Of a stretch of 64,000 nucleotides of DNA, positions 28,359-37,914 are shown piece after piece. The stretch is from Methylocystis heyeri. Lineage in GTDB: Bacteria; Pseudomonadota; Alphaproteobacteria; Rhizobiales; Beijerinckiaceae. The stretch spans positions 3,928,501-3,992,500 of the forward strand of contig NZ_CP046052.1 in assembly GCF_004802635.2 (NCBI RefSeq). The letters run 5' to 3'. The position numbers were made by a program, and so were the translations under genes. Numbering within the stretch: position 1 is the stretch's first letter; each line of letters opens with the position of its first letter. Below the pieces are notes generated by a model, which was given only the letters and a program-made list of their open reading frames with translations, made no database searches and was not told where the DNA came from.

Positions 28359-28396
28359 GTAATGGCGGGGTTGTATATATGTAATTACGCCATTGT
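28359..28396 (+). promoter_or_regulatory. Probable VapB operator/promoter
   Basis: AATGGCG (28361-28367) and CGCCATT (28388-28394) form an inverted repeat around an AT-rich centre with TTGTATATATGTAATTAC, 15 bases before vapB. VapB antitoxins usually bind such palindromes over their own promoter; assignment here is by position and symmetry. Confidence 0.55.
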
Positions 28397-28408
28397 AAGG
28401 ACGCTCAA

Positions 28409-28645
28409 ATGCTCAGCATCCGAGATCCGCGCGCGGCTGAACTCGCCAAACGGCTGGCCGGCCAGCGCAAAACCACAATGACCGAGGCCATCATCACGGC
28501 GTTGGAGAACGAGTTAAAACGTGAACGCGAGACTGTTCCATTGCCCGACCGGCTCGCGCGGTTAGCAGAAAAGGCGCGGAGACTCGCCGGCCCAGACGCT
28601 CGTGACGTTCCCAAAGATGAAATCGACGAAATTTGGGGACAGTAA
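28409..28645 (+). CDS. VapB-family antitoxin
   Basis: A 78-residue protein of the short Rv0623/PSK-type antitoxin family: the N-terminal MLSIRDPRAAELAKRLAGQR and TMTEAIITALENELKRE form a ribbon-helix-helix-like DNA-binding part, and the C-terminus (ARRLAGPDARDVPKDEIDEI) is the likely toxin-wrapping tail. It overlaps the PIN toxin gene by one base (TAATG), the usual arrangement of such pairs. Confidence 0.88.
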   Translation: MLSIRDPRAAELAKRLAGQRKTTMTEAIITALENELKRERETVPLPDRLARLAEKARRLAGPDARDVPKDEIDEIWGQ

Positions 28646-29064
28646 TGTTCGTCGATACTTCCGCAATCGTCGCGATCCTTTGCCGCGAGTACGACGCAAC
28701 CGAACTCGCGCAACGGCTCGCGGCCGCAGAGCGCCGATACACCTCGCCGGTCGTTCGGCTTGAAGCCTGCATGGTGCTCGCTTCGAGGCTGGATGTTTCG
28801 CCGGCGCAGGCCAACGCCTTGTTCGATGATTTCGTCGGCGAGGCCGATTTGTCGATCATTTCCATCAACGACGAGATCGGGGCGCTCGCCGTCGCCTGCT
28901 TCGAGGCTTTTGGCAAAGGAAGACATCCTGCGAGACTCAATCTCGGGGACTGTCTGTCCTATGCCTGCGCCAAGGCCTATCGTTCGCCGCTTCTCTTTAA
29001 AGGCGACGATTTTTCACAAACCGATATGGCGTCCACAAATCCGAACAGGCGGCTCAACGTATAA
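28645..29064 (+). CDS. VapC-family PIN-domain ribonuclease toxin
   Basis: A 139-residue PIN domain. The acidic metal-site residues are Asp4 (MFVDTSAIVAIL), Glu40 (RLEACMV), Asp102 (NLGDCLSYACAK) and an Asp near 120 (FKGDDFSQTD), so it looks catalytically intact. VapC toxins cleave tRNA or rRNA; the target here is unknown. ATG 28645 shares one base with the vapB stop; a start at 28633 would overlap the antitoxin and is less likely. Confidence 0.9.
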   Translation: MFVDTSAIVAILCREYDATELAQRLAAAERRYTSPVVRLEACMVLASRLDVSPAQANALFDDFVGEADLSIISINDEIGALAVACFEAFGKGRHPARLNLGDCLSYACAKAYRSPLLFKGDDFSQTDMASTNPNRRLNV

Positions 29065-29110
29065 GGCCGATAGGCCTGTTGGAACGAACGCCGCAGGTCG
29101 AGCAGGCGCC

Positions 29111-29200
29111 AGAGCGTATTCATGTTTCATGGAAACACGAATACGCTCTGAGCTTTTGTTTTAACGCGTTTCCCACGCCGAACCGGCGTCCACTTCGGCT
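29111..29200 (+). repeat. Palindromic mosaic repeat, copy C
   Basis: Nearly identical to copy A in order and orientation. Its hairpin AGAGCGTATTC/GAATACGCTCT is perfect over 11 bp, where copy A has a G-U pair. Core: GTTTTAACGCGTTTCCCACG...CCACTTCGGCTGAGC. It fills most of the gap between vapC and the host-attachment gene. Confidence 0.85.
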
Positions 29201-29302
29201 GAGCTGACCTCGATCTTCGCCGGCGCGGCGAGCAGCCGCAGTTGTCATCTGCGACTGAAACCCCCAAGTTTCCATGACGGACACCTAAATCCGGGAGGGA
29301 AC

Positions 29303-29764
29303 ATGAACAATTTCGCGGTGCGCAACGGCGCGTGGGTTCTGATCGGCGACGGCCGTCACGCCCTCTTCCTCTACAATCACGGCGACCCCGATCTGCTCGA
29401 TCTGCGCGTGATCGAGGCGCGGGTGGAAGAGAATCACGCAGACCACGATCTCGGTTCGGATGCGCCTGGGCGCTACGCCGCCCGGGGAGGGCCGCGCAGC
29501 GCCGTCGAGAACACGGACTGGCACGAGCTCGAGAAAGAGCATTTCGCCAAGGAGATTGCGGACCGCATCAACAAGGCCGCCGCCGGCGGCGAGATGAAGG
29601 AGATCGTGATCGTGGCGCCGCCGCGCGTGCTCGGCGAAATCCGCAAGGAACTCACGCCCAAGGCCCAGGCGGCGGTGAAGGGCGAACTCGATCGCGACCT
29701 CGCCCGCCATCCTCTGCCCGATATCGAAAAGGCTCTCGCCCGGAAATTCGCCCGTAACGAATGA
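29303..29764 (+). CDS. Host-attachment family protein
   Basis: A 153-residue protein of the PF10116 type (named from plant-associated bacteria). The N-terminal NGAWVLIGDGRHALFLYNHG, the middle segment ENTDWHELEKEHFAKEIADR, and the C-terminal IVIVAPPRVLGEIRKEL are the conserved blocks; the fold resembles eRF1/baeRF domains. No signal peptide is seen, so direct attachment is doubtful. The start is ATG 29303 after GGGAGGGAAC. Flanked on both sides by palindromic repeats. Confidence 0.85.
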   Translation: MNNFAVRNGAWVLIGDGRHALFLYNHGDPDLLDLRVIEARVEENHADHDLGSDAPGRYAARGGPRSAVENTDWHELEKEHFAKEIADRINKAAAGGEMKEIVIVAPPRVLGEIRKELTPKAQAAVKGELDRDLARHPLPDIEKALARKFARNE

Positions 29765-29765
29765 C

Positions 29766-29861
29766 GAAGTGTTTCCGGGCGAAGGGAATATCGGTTCGCG
29801 TGAAGCAAACACGAGAACACGATGAATCCTGGCTTTCCGGTTCAATTTGAACCGGAAAGCC
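29766..29861 (-). repeat. Palindromic mosaic repeat, copy E (inverted)
   Basis: Inverted relative to copy D, with the same GAAGTGTTTCC...ATATCGGTTCGCGTGAAG core. The end is a 31-base palindrome, GGCTTTCCGGTTCAA-T-TTGAACCGGAAAGCC (29831-29861), 15 bp perfect. It lies between the convergent host-attachment and MAPEG genes and can terminate both. Confidence 0.8.
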
Positions 29862-30260
29862 TCACCCCATGAAGGCGCGCCGCGCCGACAGGACGAAACA
29901 GGTCGCCGCCAATATCGCGAGAACCGCAAAGGTCGTGAGCATGGCGGCGACGCGGTGCCTGATGTCTTCTCTCTGCCGGGAGACGCTGAAGGCGTGGAGC
30001 GCCCTGCCGGCCAGCAGCGCCACGCCGGTTCCGTGCAGCAGCCAGGCGCTGGCGGAGAGGCTTTCGGCGAGGCCCATCAGAACCAAAGCCAAGGGAACAT
30101 ATTCGGCGAAATTGGCGTGCGCGCGGATGCGGCGCAGCAGCGCCCGGTCGCCGCCATCGCCGAGAGCGACCCGCGCGCTTTTTCTGACGGCGACGACGCG
30201 GACGGCGAGCACAAGGAACAGAGGCGTAAGAAGGCTGGCGTAGAAGGCTGTAATAGGCAA
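29862..30260 (-). CDS. MAPEG-family membrane protein (TTG start)
   Basis: A 132-residue four-span protein with the MAPEG signature RIRAHANFAEYVPLALVLMG (about residues 46-65), as in microsomal glutathione transferase-like proteins. The start is TTG at 30260 (MPITAFYASLLTPLFLVLAV), with AGGAG 7 bases upstream (30268-30272 on the + strand as CTCCT). An ATG at 30302 would add an uncharacteristic 14-residue lead. Possible glutathione or peroxide-related function is only by family. Confidence 0.82.
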   Translation of the reverse strand: MPITAFYASLLTPLFLVLAVRVVAVRKSARVALGDGGDRALLRRIRAHANFAEYVPLALVLMGLAESLSASAWLLHGTGVALLAGRALHAFSVSRQREDIRHRVAAMLTTFAVLAILAATCFVLSARRAFMG

Positions 30261-30376
30261 AGCGTGGCTCCTGATCTTGAAACCGTTGCGAGAAATTTCC
30301 ACGCCGATGCTCGAGAGGTTTCGGCGTGTCGATACGTAAAATCCAGGATAGCCTGTTAGTAGTCAAGAGTATTAAA

Positions 30377-30472
30377 GCGTCATTGCGAGCGCTAATCGAT
30401 TCTGAGCTACGAAAATTCTTCAATATATTCCGACTTTATGTCTGGATTGCTTCGCTGCGCTCGCAATGACGC
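30377..30472. repeat. MITE-like palindrome (GTCATTGCGAGCG type)
   Basis: 15-bp perfect inverted ends, GCGTCATTGCGAGCG (30377-30391) and CGCTCGCAATGACGC (30458-30472), around 66 bases without an ORF. This end sequence occurs widely in bacterial genomes as a small non-autonomous repeat. It sits 20 bases after the mutS stop and could fold into its transcript end. Confidence 0.75.
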
Positions 30473-30491
30473 CTCTGTGTCGCGAGCGCAT

Positions 30492-33176
30492 TTATGATTT
30501 CCCTGCCTTCATCTTCAGCTCATAGAGCGCCGCGAGCGCTTCCCGGGGCGAAAGAACATCGGGGTCGATCGCCTTCAGCGCCTCGCGAAGCGGATCGCCG
30601 GCCTTGGCCTGAGCGGTCGCGGCGTGGGAGAACAGCGGGAGATCGTCGATCAGTTTTTCCACCGGCGCGCGCCGATCGGCGGCCTCGAGCTCGCCCAGTA
30701 TGTGATGCGCCCGCGCCACCACGCTCGGCGGCAGGCCGGCGAGCTCCGCGACATGCACGCCGTAGGAGCGGTCCGCCGCGCCTTTTATGACTTCATGCAG
30801 GAAAACGATCTCCCCGGCATGATCCGCGACTCTCATGGTGAGATTGACGAGGCGCGGGAGTTTTTTGGTCAGCTGGGTCAGTTCATGGAAATGGGTGGCG
30901 AAGATCGCCCGGCAGCGGTTGACCTCATGGAGATGCTCGATCGTCGCCCAGGCGATCGAGAGCCCGTCGAAAGTCGCGGTGCCGCGCCCGATCTCGTCGA
31001 GAATCACCAGAGCGCGCGGACCCGCGCCGTTCAATATGGCTGCGGTTTCCACCATTTCGACCATGAAGGTGGAGCGCCCGCGCGCGAGATCGTCGGAAGC
31101 GCCGACGCGCGAAAACAACCGATCGACGATCCCGATGCGGGCTTTTTCCGCCGGCACGAAAGAGCCCGCCTGGGCCAGCAGGACGATCAGCGCGTTCTGG
31201 CGCAGAAAGGTGGATTTGCCGGCCATGTTGGGGCCGGTCACGACGGCGACCGCGCCGCCGGAGAGTTCGCAGCCGTTGGGCGCGAAGATTTTTCCCTGGG
31301 CCTTCAGCGAGGCTTCCACGACCGGATGACGCCCGCCGACGATCTCGAAGTCGAGCGACTCGTCGATCACGGGCCGGCGCCAGTCGCGTTGCGCGGCGAG
31401 TTCTCCGAGCGCCGAGAATACATCGAGCCGGGCGAAGCCGTCGCCGAGCCGCTGGAGCGCCGGCGATTGCGCGAGAATCTCGGCGGCGAGGGCGTCGAAG
31501 AGAAACAGTTCTCGCGCCAGCGCCCGGTCTCCCGCCGATGCGATCCTGGCGTCGAGCTCGACCAGCTCGCGGGTGGAGAAGCGCATCGCGTCCGCCATGG
31601 TCTGGCGATGGGTGAAGCTGTTTTCGAAAGGAGCGCGCAGCAGCCTTTCCCCTTGAGCCTGCGGAACCTCGATAAAAAACCCCAGGAAGTTGTTGTGCTT
31701 GATCTTTAGCTGCCTGATCAGGGTCTCTTCGGCGTATCTCGCCTGCAACCCCGCCACCACCTGGCGGCTCTGATCGCGCAGCTCGCGCGCTTCATCGAGC
31801 TCCGCGTCGACGCCCGCCCGGACGAACCCGCCCCCGCGCCGATCGAGCGGCGGCTCCTCGACGAGGCTCCCGGCGATCTTCAACTGCAGGGAGACGTCGG
31901 CCGCCGACAGTTCCGCGAGACCCGCGGCGATTTCCGCCGGCGCTTCGGCGTCCGAGAGAAAATGGGCGATCTCCCGCGCGGCGAGAAGGCTTAAGCCTAC
32001 GGCCGCGAGATCGCGCGGGCCGCCGCGTTGCAAGGAGAGGCGCGACAGCGCACGGGCGAGGTCCGGCGCGCGTTTGAGCCTGTTGCGCAGGCCTTCGCGC
32101 AGGCGGGGGTGCTTCAGGAAGAACGCCGCCGCGTCGTGGCGGCGCGCTATCTCCTCGCGGTCGGTGGAGGGCGCCCCGATCCGCTCAGCCAGCAATCTCG
32201 CGCCGGCGGGCGTCGCCGTAAGATCGACCACTGAAAGCAGCGAGCCCTCGCGTTCTCCGCCGAGGGTCCTCGATATCTCGAGATTGGCCCTGGTGGCGGC
32301 GTCCATCTCCAGCGCGCCGGCGTGGCGCTGGCTCATGGGGCGCGCGAGCGCCGGCCGCTCGGCTTTCTGGGTGCGTTCGACATAAAATATTGCGCAGGCG
32401 CAGGCCAGTATTTCGGCCTTGGAGCCGAGGCCCAGTCCGTCGAGGGTCGCGACGCCGTAAAAATCCGTCAGGCGCCGCTCGGCGGCGCTCTCTCCGGCCT
32501 CCCGGCCGAGCGGCGTCACCGGGGCGCCGCAGGCCTGCAGCAGGGCGCGCAGATGGTCATCGGCGAACAGTGATTCGGGGAGGACGATTTCCCGCGGCTC
32601 AAGGCGCGCGAGTTCGCTGGGAACGTCTTTTTCGGCGCATTCGAGCGCCGTGAAGGCGCCGGTTGAAATGTCGACGCAGGCGAGCCCGTAGCGCATCTCC
32701 CCATCGGCGCCGCGCGCGCGCGCCAGCGCCGCGAAAGCGTTGGGCCGGGCGGGATCGAGCAGGACTTCCTCGGTGACGGTGCCGGGGGTGACGAGCCGCA
32801 CCACATCCCGGCGCACCACCGATTTGGAGCCGCGCTTTTTTGCTTCGGCGGGGTCTTCGAGCTGCTCGCATACCGCCACCCGATGGCCGAGGGCGATGAG
32901 CTTCTGGAGATAGTCGTTCGCGCGTTCGACCGGCACGCCGCACATCGGGATGTCTTCGCCCCTGTGCTTGCCGCGCTTGGTGAGCATGATGCCCAGCGAT
33001 TGGGAGGCGCGAACCGCATCCTCGAAAAAAAGCTCGTAGAAATCGCCCATCCGATAGAACAGCAGGCAATCGGGATTGGCCGACTTTATTTCGAGATACT
33101 GCGCCATCATGGGCGTCGCAGCCTCGCCCGGCTTGTCTTTGGATTTCAGTGTCGTATCGGGGACGGCTTTTTCCAT
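30492..33176 (-). CDS. mutS: DNA mismatch repair protein MutS
   Basis: Recognises mismatches and recruits MutL. The start at ATG 33176 ([20 protein letters not shown]) gives 894 residues. The mismatch-reading Phe-x-Glu is in [14 protein letters not shown] near residue 45. The P-loop GPNMAGKST is at residues 648-656, followed by Walker [19 protein letters not shown] and the C-terminal helix-turn-helix region. A longer frame (to 33530) is Ser/Arg-rich and lies in the divergent promoter region, so it is rejected. The gene stands alone, divergent from the TonB-like gene. Confidence 0.97.
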   Translation of the reverse strand: MEKAVPDTTLKSKDKPGEAATPMMAQYLEIKSANPDCLLFYRMGDFYELFFEDAVRASQSLGIMLTKRGKHRGEDIPMCGVPVERANDYLQKLIALGHRVAVCEQLEDPAEAKKRGSKSVVRRDVVRLVTPGTVTEEVLLDPARPNAFAALARARGADGEMRYGLACVDISTGAFTALECAEKDVPSELARLEPREIVLPESLFADDHLRALLQACGAPVTPLGREAGESAAERRLTDFYGVATLDGLGLGSKAEILACACAIFYVERTQKAERPALARPMSQRHAGALEMDAATRANLEISRTLGGEREGSLLSVVDLTATPAGARLLAERIGAPSTDREEIARRHDAAAFFLKHPRLREGLRNRLKRAPDLARALSRLSLQRGGPRDLAAVGLSLLAAREIAHFLSDAEAPAEIAAGLAELSAADVSLQLKIAGSLVEEPPLDRRGGGFVRAGVDAELDEARELRDQSRQVVAGLQARYAEETLIRQLKIKHNNFLGFFIEVPQAQGERLLRAPFENSFTHRQTMADAMRFSTRELVELDARIASAGDRALARELFLFDALAAEILAQSPALQRLGDGFARLDVFSALGELAAQRDWRRPVIDESLDFEIVGGRHPVVEASLKAQGKIFAPNGCELSGGAVAVVTGPNMAGKSTFLRQNALIVLLAQAGSFVPAEKARIGIVDRLFSRVGASDDLARGRSTFMVEMVETAAILNGAGPRALVILDEIGRGTATFDGLSIAWATIEHLHEVNRCRAIFATHFHELTQLTKKLPRLVNLTMRVADHAGEIVFLHEVIKGAADRSYGVHVAELAGLPPSVVARAHHILGELEAADRRAPVEKLIDDLPLFSHAATAQAKAGDPLREALKAIDPDVLSPREALAALYELKMKAGKS

Positions 33177-33393
33177 GGGCGGGAAGCTATCAAGCTTGTC
33201 CGTCCCGCGCCATATTGAGGTCCGTCGAATTGCCGTCGCGCTTGCGTCGGCGCGCCGCCTGGGGAAAATAGCGGATAGTCCAACAGGTTGCGGGACACTC
33301 GGTTCGAGTGGGCGTGCGACGATCGGCGCCGTCCGATTCGTCCCCCCGCAGGGAGATTGGCGTAAGTTGAGCGCTTCGTTCGATTTTTCGAGG

Positions 33394-34356
33394 ATGACTT
33401 TGCTGCGGGCGAGGCCGGACGAAAGGCTGGATCGTCCCGAGAAGGCGAGGCGATGGCGCTTCGCCGCGCTTTTTTTGATTTGCATGGCGATCCATCTCGT
33501 CTTTCTCGGCGCGCTGCTGCTGGAAGACAAAGTGAGCGCGCCCGTGATGACCGCCGAGCAGGAAATTCCTGTGGAAGTCGTCGCCGAGCCGCCGCAGCAA
33601 CAGGCCCAGCAGCAGCCTCCGCCGCCCGAGCCGAAAGCCGAAGAACCGCCTCAGCCCGAGAAAAAGCAGCAGGAACCGCCGCCTCCGCCTAAGCTCACGC
33701 TGGACGAGAAACCGGCCTTTGACGCGCCGCGTGCGGAAAACAAGGAGAAGCTGGATCGCGAGGCGCCCGACAGCCAGACCAAGTCGCAGCGCCTCGCGGC
33801 GCCCAATGAGCAGACCGCCGAGAAGCCGGATCCCCACAAGGACAAATTGCAGCAGGAGACCGCGCCGCAGCCCGCCCAGGAGCCGGAGGCGACCGGGCCG
33901 GAAGAGGACAAGCGCGAGGGGGAGGTTGTGGTGCAGGCGGCGCCGAAGCCCGGACCCAAGCCCCAGAAATTCGCCCAGCCCGATCCCAAGGCCGCCCGCG
34001 GCGAAAAACAGAAGTCCATCGCGGATATGGTGGCTTCGCTCGCCCCGACGCCAGATTTCCAGCTCGGCGGCGCGGCCAGGAGCGCGCCGATTTCCGGCGG
34101 AACGGCCAAGCCCACTTATCTTTCGGTGGTGCTCGGCTATATCAAGCGCCAGTTTCACGACGGGAGCGGGCGCAGGGACAGCGAGGGCATAATAACCTTC
34201 TATGTCGACCCCAACGGAAACCTCGTGCATCAGGCCTTGCGGCATTCTTCCGGTTCGACGGCCCTGGATCAGGCGGCGCTCACGGCGCTGAAACGCGCCG
34301 CGCCTTTTCCGCCGACGCCGACTTCGACCGCCATCGGGCTGATCTGGAAATATTGA
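33394..34356 (+). CDS. TonB-family protein with long Pro/Gln/Glu linker
   Basis: A 320-residue energy-transducing protein: one membrane span (about residues 20-40, [20 protein letters not shown]), a disordered linker of roughly 190 residues rich in Pro, Gln, Glu and Lys ([20 protein letters not shown]), and a C-terminal TonB domain ([20 protein letters not shown] through [20 protein letters not shown]). The ATG at 33394 has no proper spacing to a Shine-Dalgarno; an in-frame TTG at 33367 with GGGAG 11 bases upstream is the alternative. No exbB/exbD nearby. The stop overlaps the next start by one base. Confidence 0.85.
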   Translation: MTLLRARPDERLDRPEKARRWRFAALFLICMAIHLVFLGALLLEDKVSAPVMTAEQEIPVEVVAEPPQQQAQQQPPPPEPKAEEPPQPEKKQQEPPPPPKLTLDEKPAFDAPRAENKEKLDREAPDSQTKSQRLAAPNEQTAEKPDPHKDKLQQETAPQPAQEPEATGPEEDKREGEVVVQAAPKPGPKPQKFAQPDPKAARGEKQKSIADMVASLAPTPDFQLGGAARSAPISGGTAKPTYLSVVLGYIKRQFHDGSGRRDSEGIITFYVDPNGNLVHQALRHSSGSTALDQAALTALKRAAPFPPTPTSTAIGLIWKY

Positions 34357-35099
34357 TGCGACAGGCGCGGGCGCAGGCCTGGCTCGATTTCTGGAACGGC
34401 GAAACTTTCATTTACGCCAGCGATCGCCACAAGCGGCTCCACTATGAGATCGTGGCGCGGGACATCGCCATGCAGATCCCGGGTCCCGCAGCCCGGGTTC
34501 TCGATTACGGCTGCGGCGAGGCCTTAAGCGCGCCGCGCATGGCCGCAGGCTGCGCCCGCCTGCTTCTTTATGACGCCGCGCCCAATGTGCGCCGCAGGCT
34601 GGAGCGGCGTTTTGCCGCCGAACCCCGGATCGAGATCGTGCAAGGCGGAGCCCTCGAGGCGGTGGAGGACGCCTCGCTCGATCTCGTCGCCGCGAATTCG
34701 CTGATACAATATGTGCCGCCCGAGGAAACCTCCCGCCTGCTGGCTCTGTGGCGCTCCAAGCTGAAGCCGGAAGGTCGCCTGCTGCTTTCCGACATTCCGA
34801 CGACCGCGGCCGGGGCGGCGCTCGGCGACGTCATGGCGCTGCTCGAATTTTCATGGCGCGGCGGATTCGTCGCAGCGGCGCTCGCAAGCCTCGCGCGGCT
34901 GTATTTTTCGGACTACCGCAGGCTCAGGAAGGAGCTCGGCTTTTCCGCCTATGAGCCCGGCGTCCTGGAGGAGCGGCTGCGCCGCAGCGGCTTCGAGCCC
35001 GTGCGCCTGCCGCGCAACATCGGCCACAACCAGCGGCGTTTTTCGCTGCTGGCGTCGAAAATTCAGTCCAGCGCGATCGCCGAGACCAGCCGGCCGTAA
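34356..35099 (+). CDS. Class I SAM-dependent methyltransferase
   Basis: A 247-residue protein with motif I VLDYGCGEALSAPRMA (about residues 48-63), an acidic YDAAPNVRRRLERR post-I strand, and the motif-IV-like LDLVAANSLIQYVPPEE. Substrate unknown; the fold is like small-molecule methyltransferases. It shares a start/stop base with the TonB-like gene, so both are expressed together, and its 3' end overlaps the convergent pgeF by 37 bases. Confidence 0.82.
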   Translation: MRQARAQAWLDFWNGETFIYASDRHKRLHYEIVARDIAMQIPGPAARVLDYGCGEALSAPRMAAGCARLLLYDAAPNVRRRLERRFAAEPRIEIVQGGALEAVEDASLDLVAANSLIQYVPPEETSRLLALWRSKLKPEGRLLLSDIPTTAAGAALGDVMALLEFSWRGGFVAAALASLARLYFSDYRRLRKELGFSAYEPGVLEERLRRSGFEPVRLPRNIGHNQRRFSLLASKIQSSAIAETSRP

Positions 35100-35854
35100 T
35101 CGGGCTCGTTCTTGTGGACGCTGCGCCGATAGCTGAAGCATCGATCCTCGTCGGCGTAGGTGTCGACGCCGATATTCTCGAAGGAAGCGACTTCCAGCCT
35201 GGCGATCCGCATTTCTATGAATGCGGGAAGATCGAACATCGAATGCCCTTCCCGTGGCGACGGCGAGAAGAAGCGACCATAAGACGCCTCCTCCGCCGCG
35301 AATTTCTCCACGAATTCCGGGCCGACCTCGTAGCTCGCCGGGCCGATCATCGGACCGAGGGCGATATGGACGTCGGCCCGCCGCGCGCCGAGGCTCTCCA
35401 TGGCGGCGACGGTCGCCTCGATGATTCCGGTCAGCGCCCCTTTCCATCCCGCGTGGGCCGCGCCGATCACGCCGGCATTGGCGTCGGCGAACAGCAGCAT
35501 GCCGCAATCGGCCCCCGTGACGCCGAGAGCGAGGCCTCTCGTCCTGGTGACGAGGCTGTCGCATTGGGGGCGGGCGTCTTCGGCCCAGGGCTCCTCGACA
35601 ATGACAGCGCAGCTCGAATGGATCTGATAGGGAACGAGCAGGCGCTCCGCTCCGACCCCGAGCCGCGCCGCCATGCGCGCCCTGTTCTCCAGCACGCTCG
35701 CCCTGTCGTCGCGCGAACCGACGCCGCCGTTCAGCGACTGATAAGCCCCGGTCGAGACGCCGCCGTTGCGGGTGAAGAAGCCGTGGTTCAGCCCGTCGAG
35801 GTCGAGGTTTCTGGCGTTGTGCGCGCCGAGTTGGGGCGTCGCCGGGTGGTTCAT
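35063..35854 (-). CDS. pgeF: YfiH/laccase-domain purine nucleoside phosphorylase (polyphenol oxidase family)
   Basis: A 263-residue multicopper-like protein of the YfiH family, which acts on purine nucleosides and affects peptidoglycan editing. The three zinc/copper ligands are visible: His in LLVPYQIHSSC, Cys in VTGADCGMLLF, His in GAAHAGWKGAL. Downstream of midA and lgt on the same strand, an order common in alphaproteobacteria. The end overlaps the convergent methyltransferase gene by 37 bases. Confidence 0.88.
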   Translation of the reverse strand: MNHPATPQLGAHNARNLDLDGLNHGFFTRNGGVSTGAYQSLNGGVGSRDDRASVLENRARMAARLGVGAERLLVPYQIHSSCAVIVEEPWAEDARPQCDSLVTRTRGLALGVTGADCGMLLFADANAGVIGAAHAGWKGALTGIIEATVAAMESLGARRADVHIALGPMIGPASYEVGPEFVEKFAAEEASYGRFFSPSPREGHSMFDLPAFIEMRIARLEVASFENIGVDTYADEDRCFSYRRSVHKNEPDYGRLVSAIALD

Positions 35855-35905
35855 TTCGTCTCCGTTTTTGTTTTACGGCCGTTCGGCGCGCCCTGGGCGG
35901 CCGTT

Positions 35906-36988
35906 TTATTCGGCGAAGCCCGGCAGGTCCGGGGTGTCGGGGTGCATGATCGCCATCGCCTTGAAGAGGTCGCCCATGCGCTCGCGCGGGTCCCCCGAGC
36001 CGGCGAGCCGGGCCAGGGCGCTCGCAATGTCTTCCCTCTGGCCCGCGTCGGCTTTTTTCATCAGAGCCTCTGCGCGTCTCTCTATTCCGAGCTGTTTGAG
36101 AAACGCGCCCTGACCGACCGGGCCCTGCACTTTGGCGCCTCTGGCCATGGCGGCGCGTTTCAAAGCCGCGAAATCGACATGGGTGGTCAGGTCGGCTTCG
36201 CCGGGCGTCTGCAGGGGATCGACATAGCCGTGGCGCGCCACCGCCTGCAGGCTCTCGCCGAGCGTGGTCTGCGCATAGCCGTAATCCACCGCCAGCATGA
36301 CGCCGCCGTCCGCGACGATCCTTTCGGCGATTTCCGCCATCAGGCGCTGGGCGATTCCGTTCACCTCGATCACGGAGCCTTCCGGCGCCGGGACGGCGAG
36401 GCCGGGCTCGGGGTTGGGCGCCAATCCGAAGACCAGCGCTCCCGCTCTGTCGAGCCCGACGAGGCGTTCGCGCCAGCCCGTCGCGGTCTTGACGAAATGC
36501 CTCGCCGGCAGCGCGTCGAAAAACTCGTTTGCCAGCACGAAGACCGGCGCCCGGGGAACCTCGCCGAAATCCGCTCGCCAGGAAATCGGAACCGTTTCGC
36601 CGGCGAGCATCTGCCGTTGCAGATCGCGCAGCAAGGGACTGGTCTCGACGAGGTCGACCGCCATGTTGGCGAGGAAGTTGGGCGCGATGCGGGCGACGCG
36701 CAGCACGTCCGACATCAGCGTGCCGCGTCCGGGGCCGAGTTCGACCAGCCGGGACGCCTCGGGATTTCCGGCGGCGGTCCATGCCTCGATCATCCAGACG
36801 CCCAGCAATTCGCCGAACATCTGGCTTATTTCCGGGGCGGTGATGAAGTCGCCGGAGGCGCCGAAAGGATTATGGGTGGTGTAATAGCCCAGCCGCGGAT
36901 GCGACAGGCAGAGCGACATATAGCGCTCGAGGCTGATCGGGCCTTCCTCGGCGATGATAACGGCGATTTCCTGCTGGAGCGCGTTCAT
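35906..36988 (-). CDS. MidA/NDUFAF7-family methyltransferase
   Basis: A 360-residue class I SAM methyltransferase (COG1565/DUF185). Glycine motif LVELGPGRGTLMSDVLRV follows the family opening ISLERYMSLCLSHPRLGYYT. The mitochondrial homologue NDUFAF7 dimethylates an arginine of complex I subunit NDUFS2. The start at ATG 36988 overlaps the lgt stop by 4 bases; the longer frame to 37336 lies inside lgt. Confidence 0.92.
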   Translation of the reverse strand: MNALQQEIAVIIAEEGPISLERYMSLCLSHPRLGYYTTHNPFGASGDFITAPEISQMFGELLGVWMIEAWTAAGNPEASRLVELGPGRGTLMSDVLRVARIAPNFLANMAVDLVETSPLLRDLQRQMLAGETVPISWRADFGEVPRAPVFVLANEFFDALPARHFVKTATGWRERLVGLDRAGALVFGLAPNPEPGLAVPAPEGSVIEVNGIAQRLMAEIAERIVADGGVMLAVDYGYAQTTLGESLQAVARHGYVDPLQTPGEADLTTHVDFAALKRAAMARGAKVQGPVGQGAFLKQLGIERRAEALMKKADAGQREDIASALARLAGSGDPRERMGDLFKAMAIMHPDTPDLPGFAE

Positions 36989-37809
36989 GCCAGCGTCTCC
37001 CGCCTGCGCGCCGAAAGGACGATCAGAATCAGGCCGACGAGGATCATGGGAAAGGAGAGAACCATTCCCTTGGTGAGGCCGCCGCCGAGCGCCTCTTGAG
37101 CCGCGTCGGGCTCGCGGAAAAATTCGCAGAAAGTTCGCGCCAGCCCGTAGCCGACCCCGAAAATCCCGCTGGCGAGCCCGGGACGCACGAGCGCGCCGGC
37201 GCGCAGCGCGATCCATAGCGCGATACCGAGCGCCAGCCCTTCGAGGCCCGCCTCGTAAAGCTGGCTCGGATGGCGCGGCGCGTCTCCCGCTCCCGGGAAA
37301 ACCATGGCCCAGGGGACGTCGGCTGGTCGGCCCCACATTTCCGGCCGGATGAAATTGGCGAGACGTCCGAGAAAGATTCCGATCGGGGAAACCACGGCGC
37401 CAAGATCCATGACGGTGAGCATGGACAGACGCTCGCGACGCGCGAACAGGGCCATTCCGGTCAGCGCGCCGAGGAAGCCGCCATGAAAGGCCATGCCCCC
37501 TTTCCAGGTCTCGAAAATCTCCAGCGGGTGCGAGAGGTAAAAGCCCGGATCGTAGATCAGCACATGGCCGAGGCGTCCGCCGATGATGACGCCGAAGGCG
37601 ACATAGACCAGAAGATCGTCGATCGAATTCACGGAGGGACGCGGCTGGCCCTGGCGCCAGAAGGCGTCGCGGCCGGCGATAAAGCGCAGATAGGCCCAGC
37701 CGAGGACGAAGCCGCCGATATAGGCGAGGGCGTACCAGCGCAAGGGCAGCGGTCCGAAATTGACCGCAACCGGGTCAATGGAAGGAAAGGGGATTGCGAA
37801 AAAGGGCAT
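36985..37809 (-). CDS. lgt: Prolipoprotein diacylglyceryl transferase
   Basis: Transfers diacylglycerol to the lipobox cysteine of prolipoproteins at the inner membrane. The 274 residues from ATG 37809 (MPFFAIPFPSIDPVAVNFGP) contain about seven spans. The conserved FHGGFLGAL (His) and GRLANFIRPEMWGRP (Arg/Asn/Glu) signatures are present. An upstream ATG at 37848 would add 13 residues. It leads the lgt-midA-pgeF set. Confidence 0.97.
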   Translation of the reverse strand: MPFFAIPFPSIDPVAVNFGPLPLRWYALAYIGGFVLGWAYLRFIAGRDAFWRQGQPRPSVNSIDDLLVYVAFGVIIGGRLGHVLIYDPGFYLSHPLEIFETWKGGMAFHGGFLGALTGMALFARRERLSMLTVMDLGAVVSPIGIFLGRLANFIRPEMWGRPADVPWAMVFPGAGDAPRHPSQLYEAGLEGLALGIALWIALRAGALVRPGLASGIFGVGYGLARTFCEFFREPDAAQEALGGGLTKGMVLSFPMILVGLILIVLSARRRETLA

Positions 37810-37914
37810 GCACGCGTCCGGTAGGGATTCTGGAGCGCATTCTTGCAAAATTTATCGGTTTTTGCGACTGGGCATTTCGCCTCCAAAACTGCGGCGTTTC
37901 GCGCTTTCCCGAGG

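Noticed and set aside
28146-29300. Possible CRISPR array suggested by recurring palindromes
   Set aside because: The repeats are far apart, in both orientations and with no regular spacers or cas genes.
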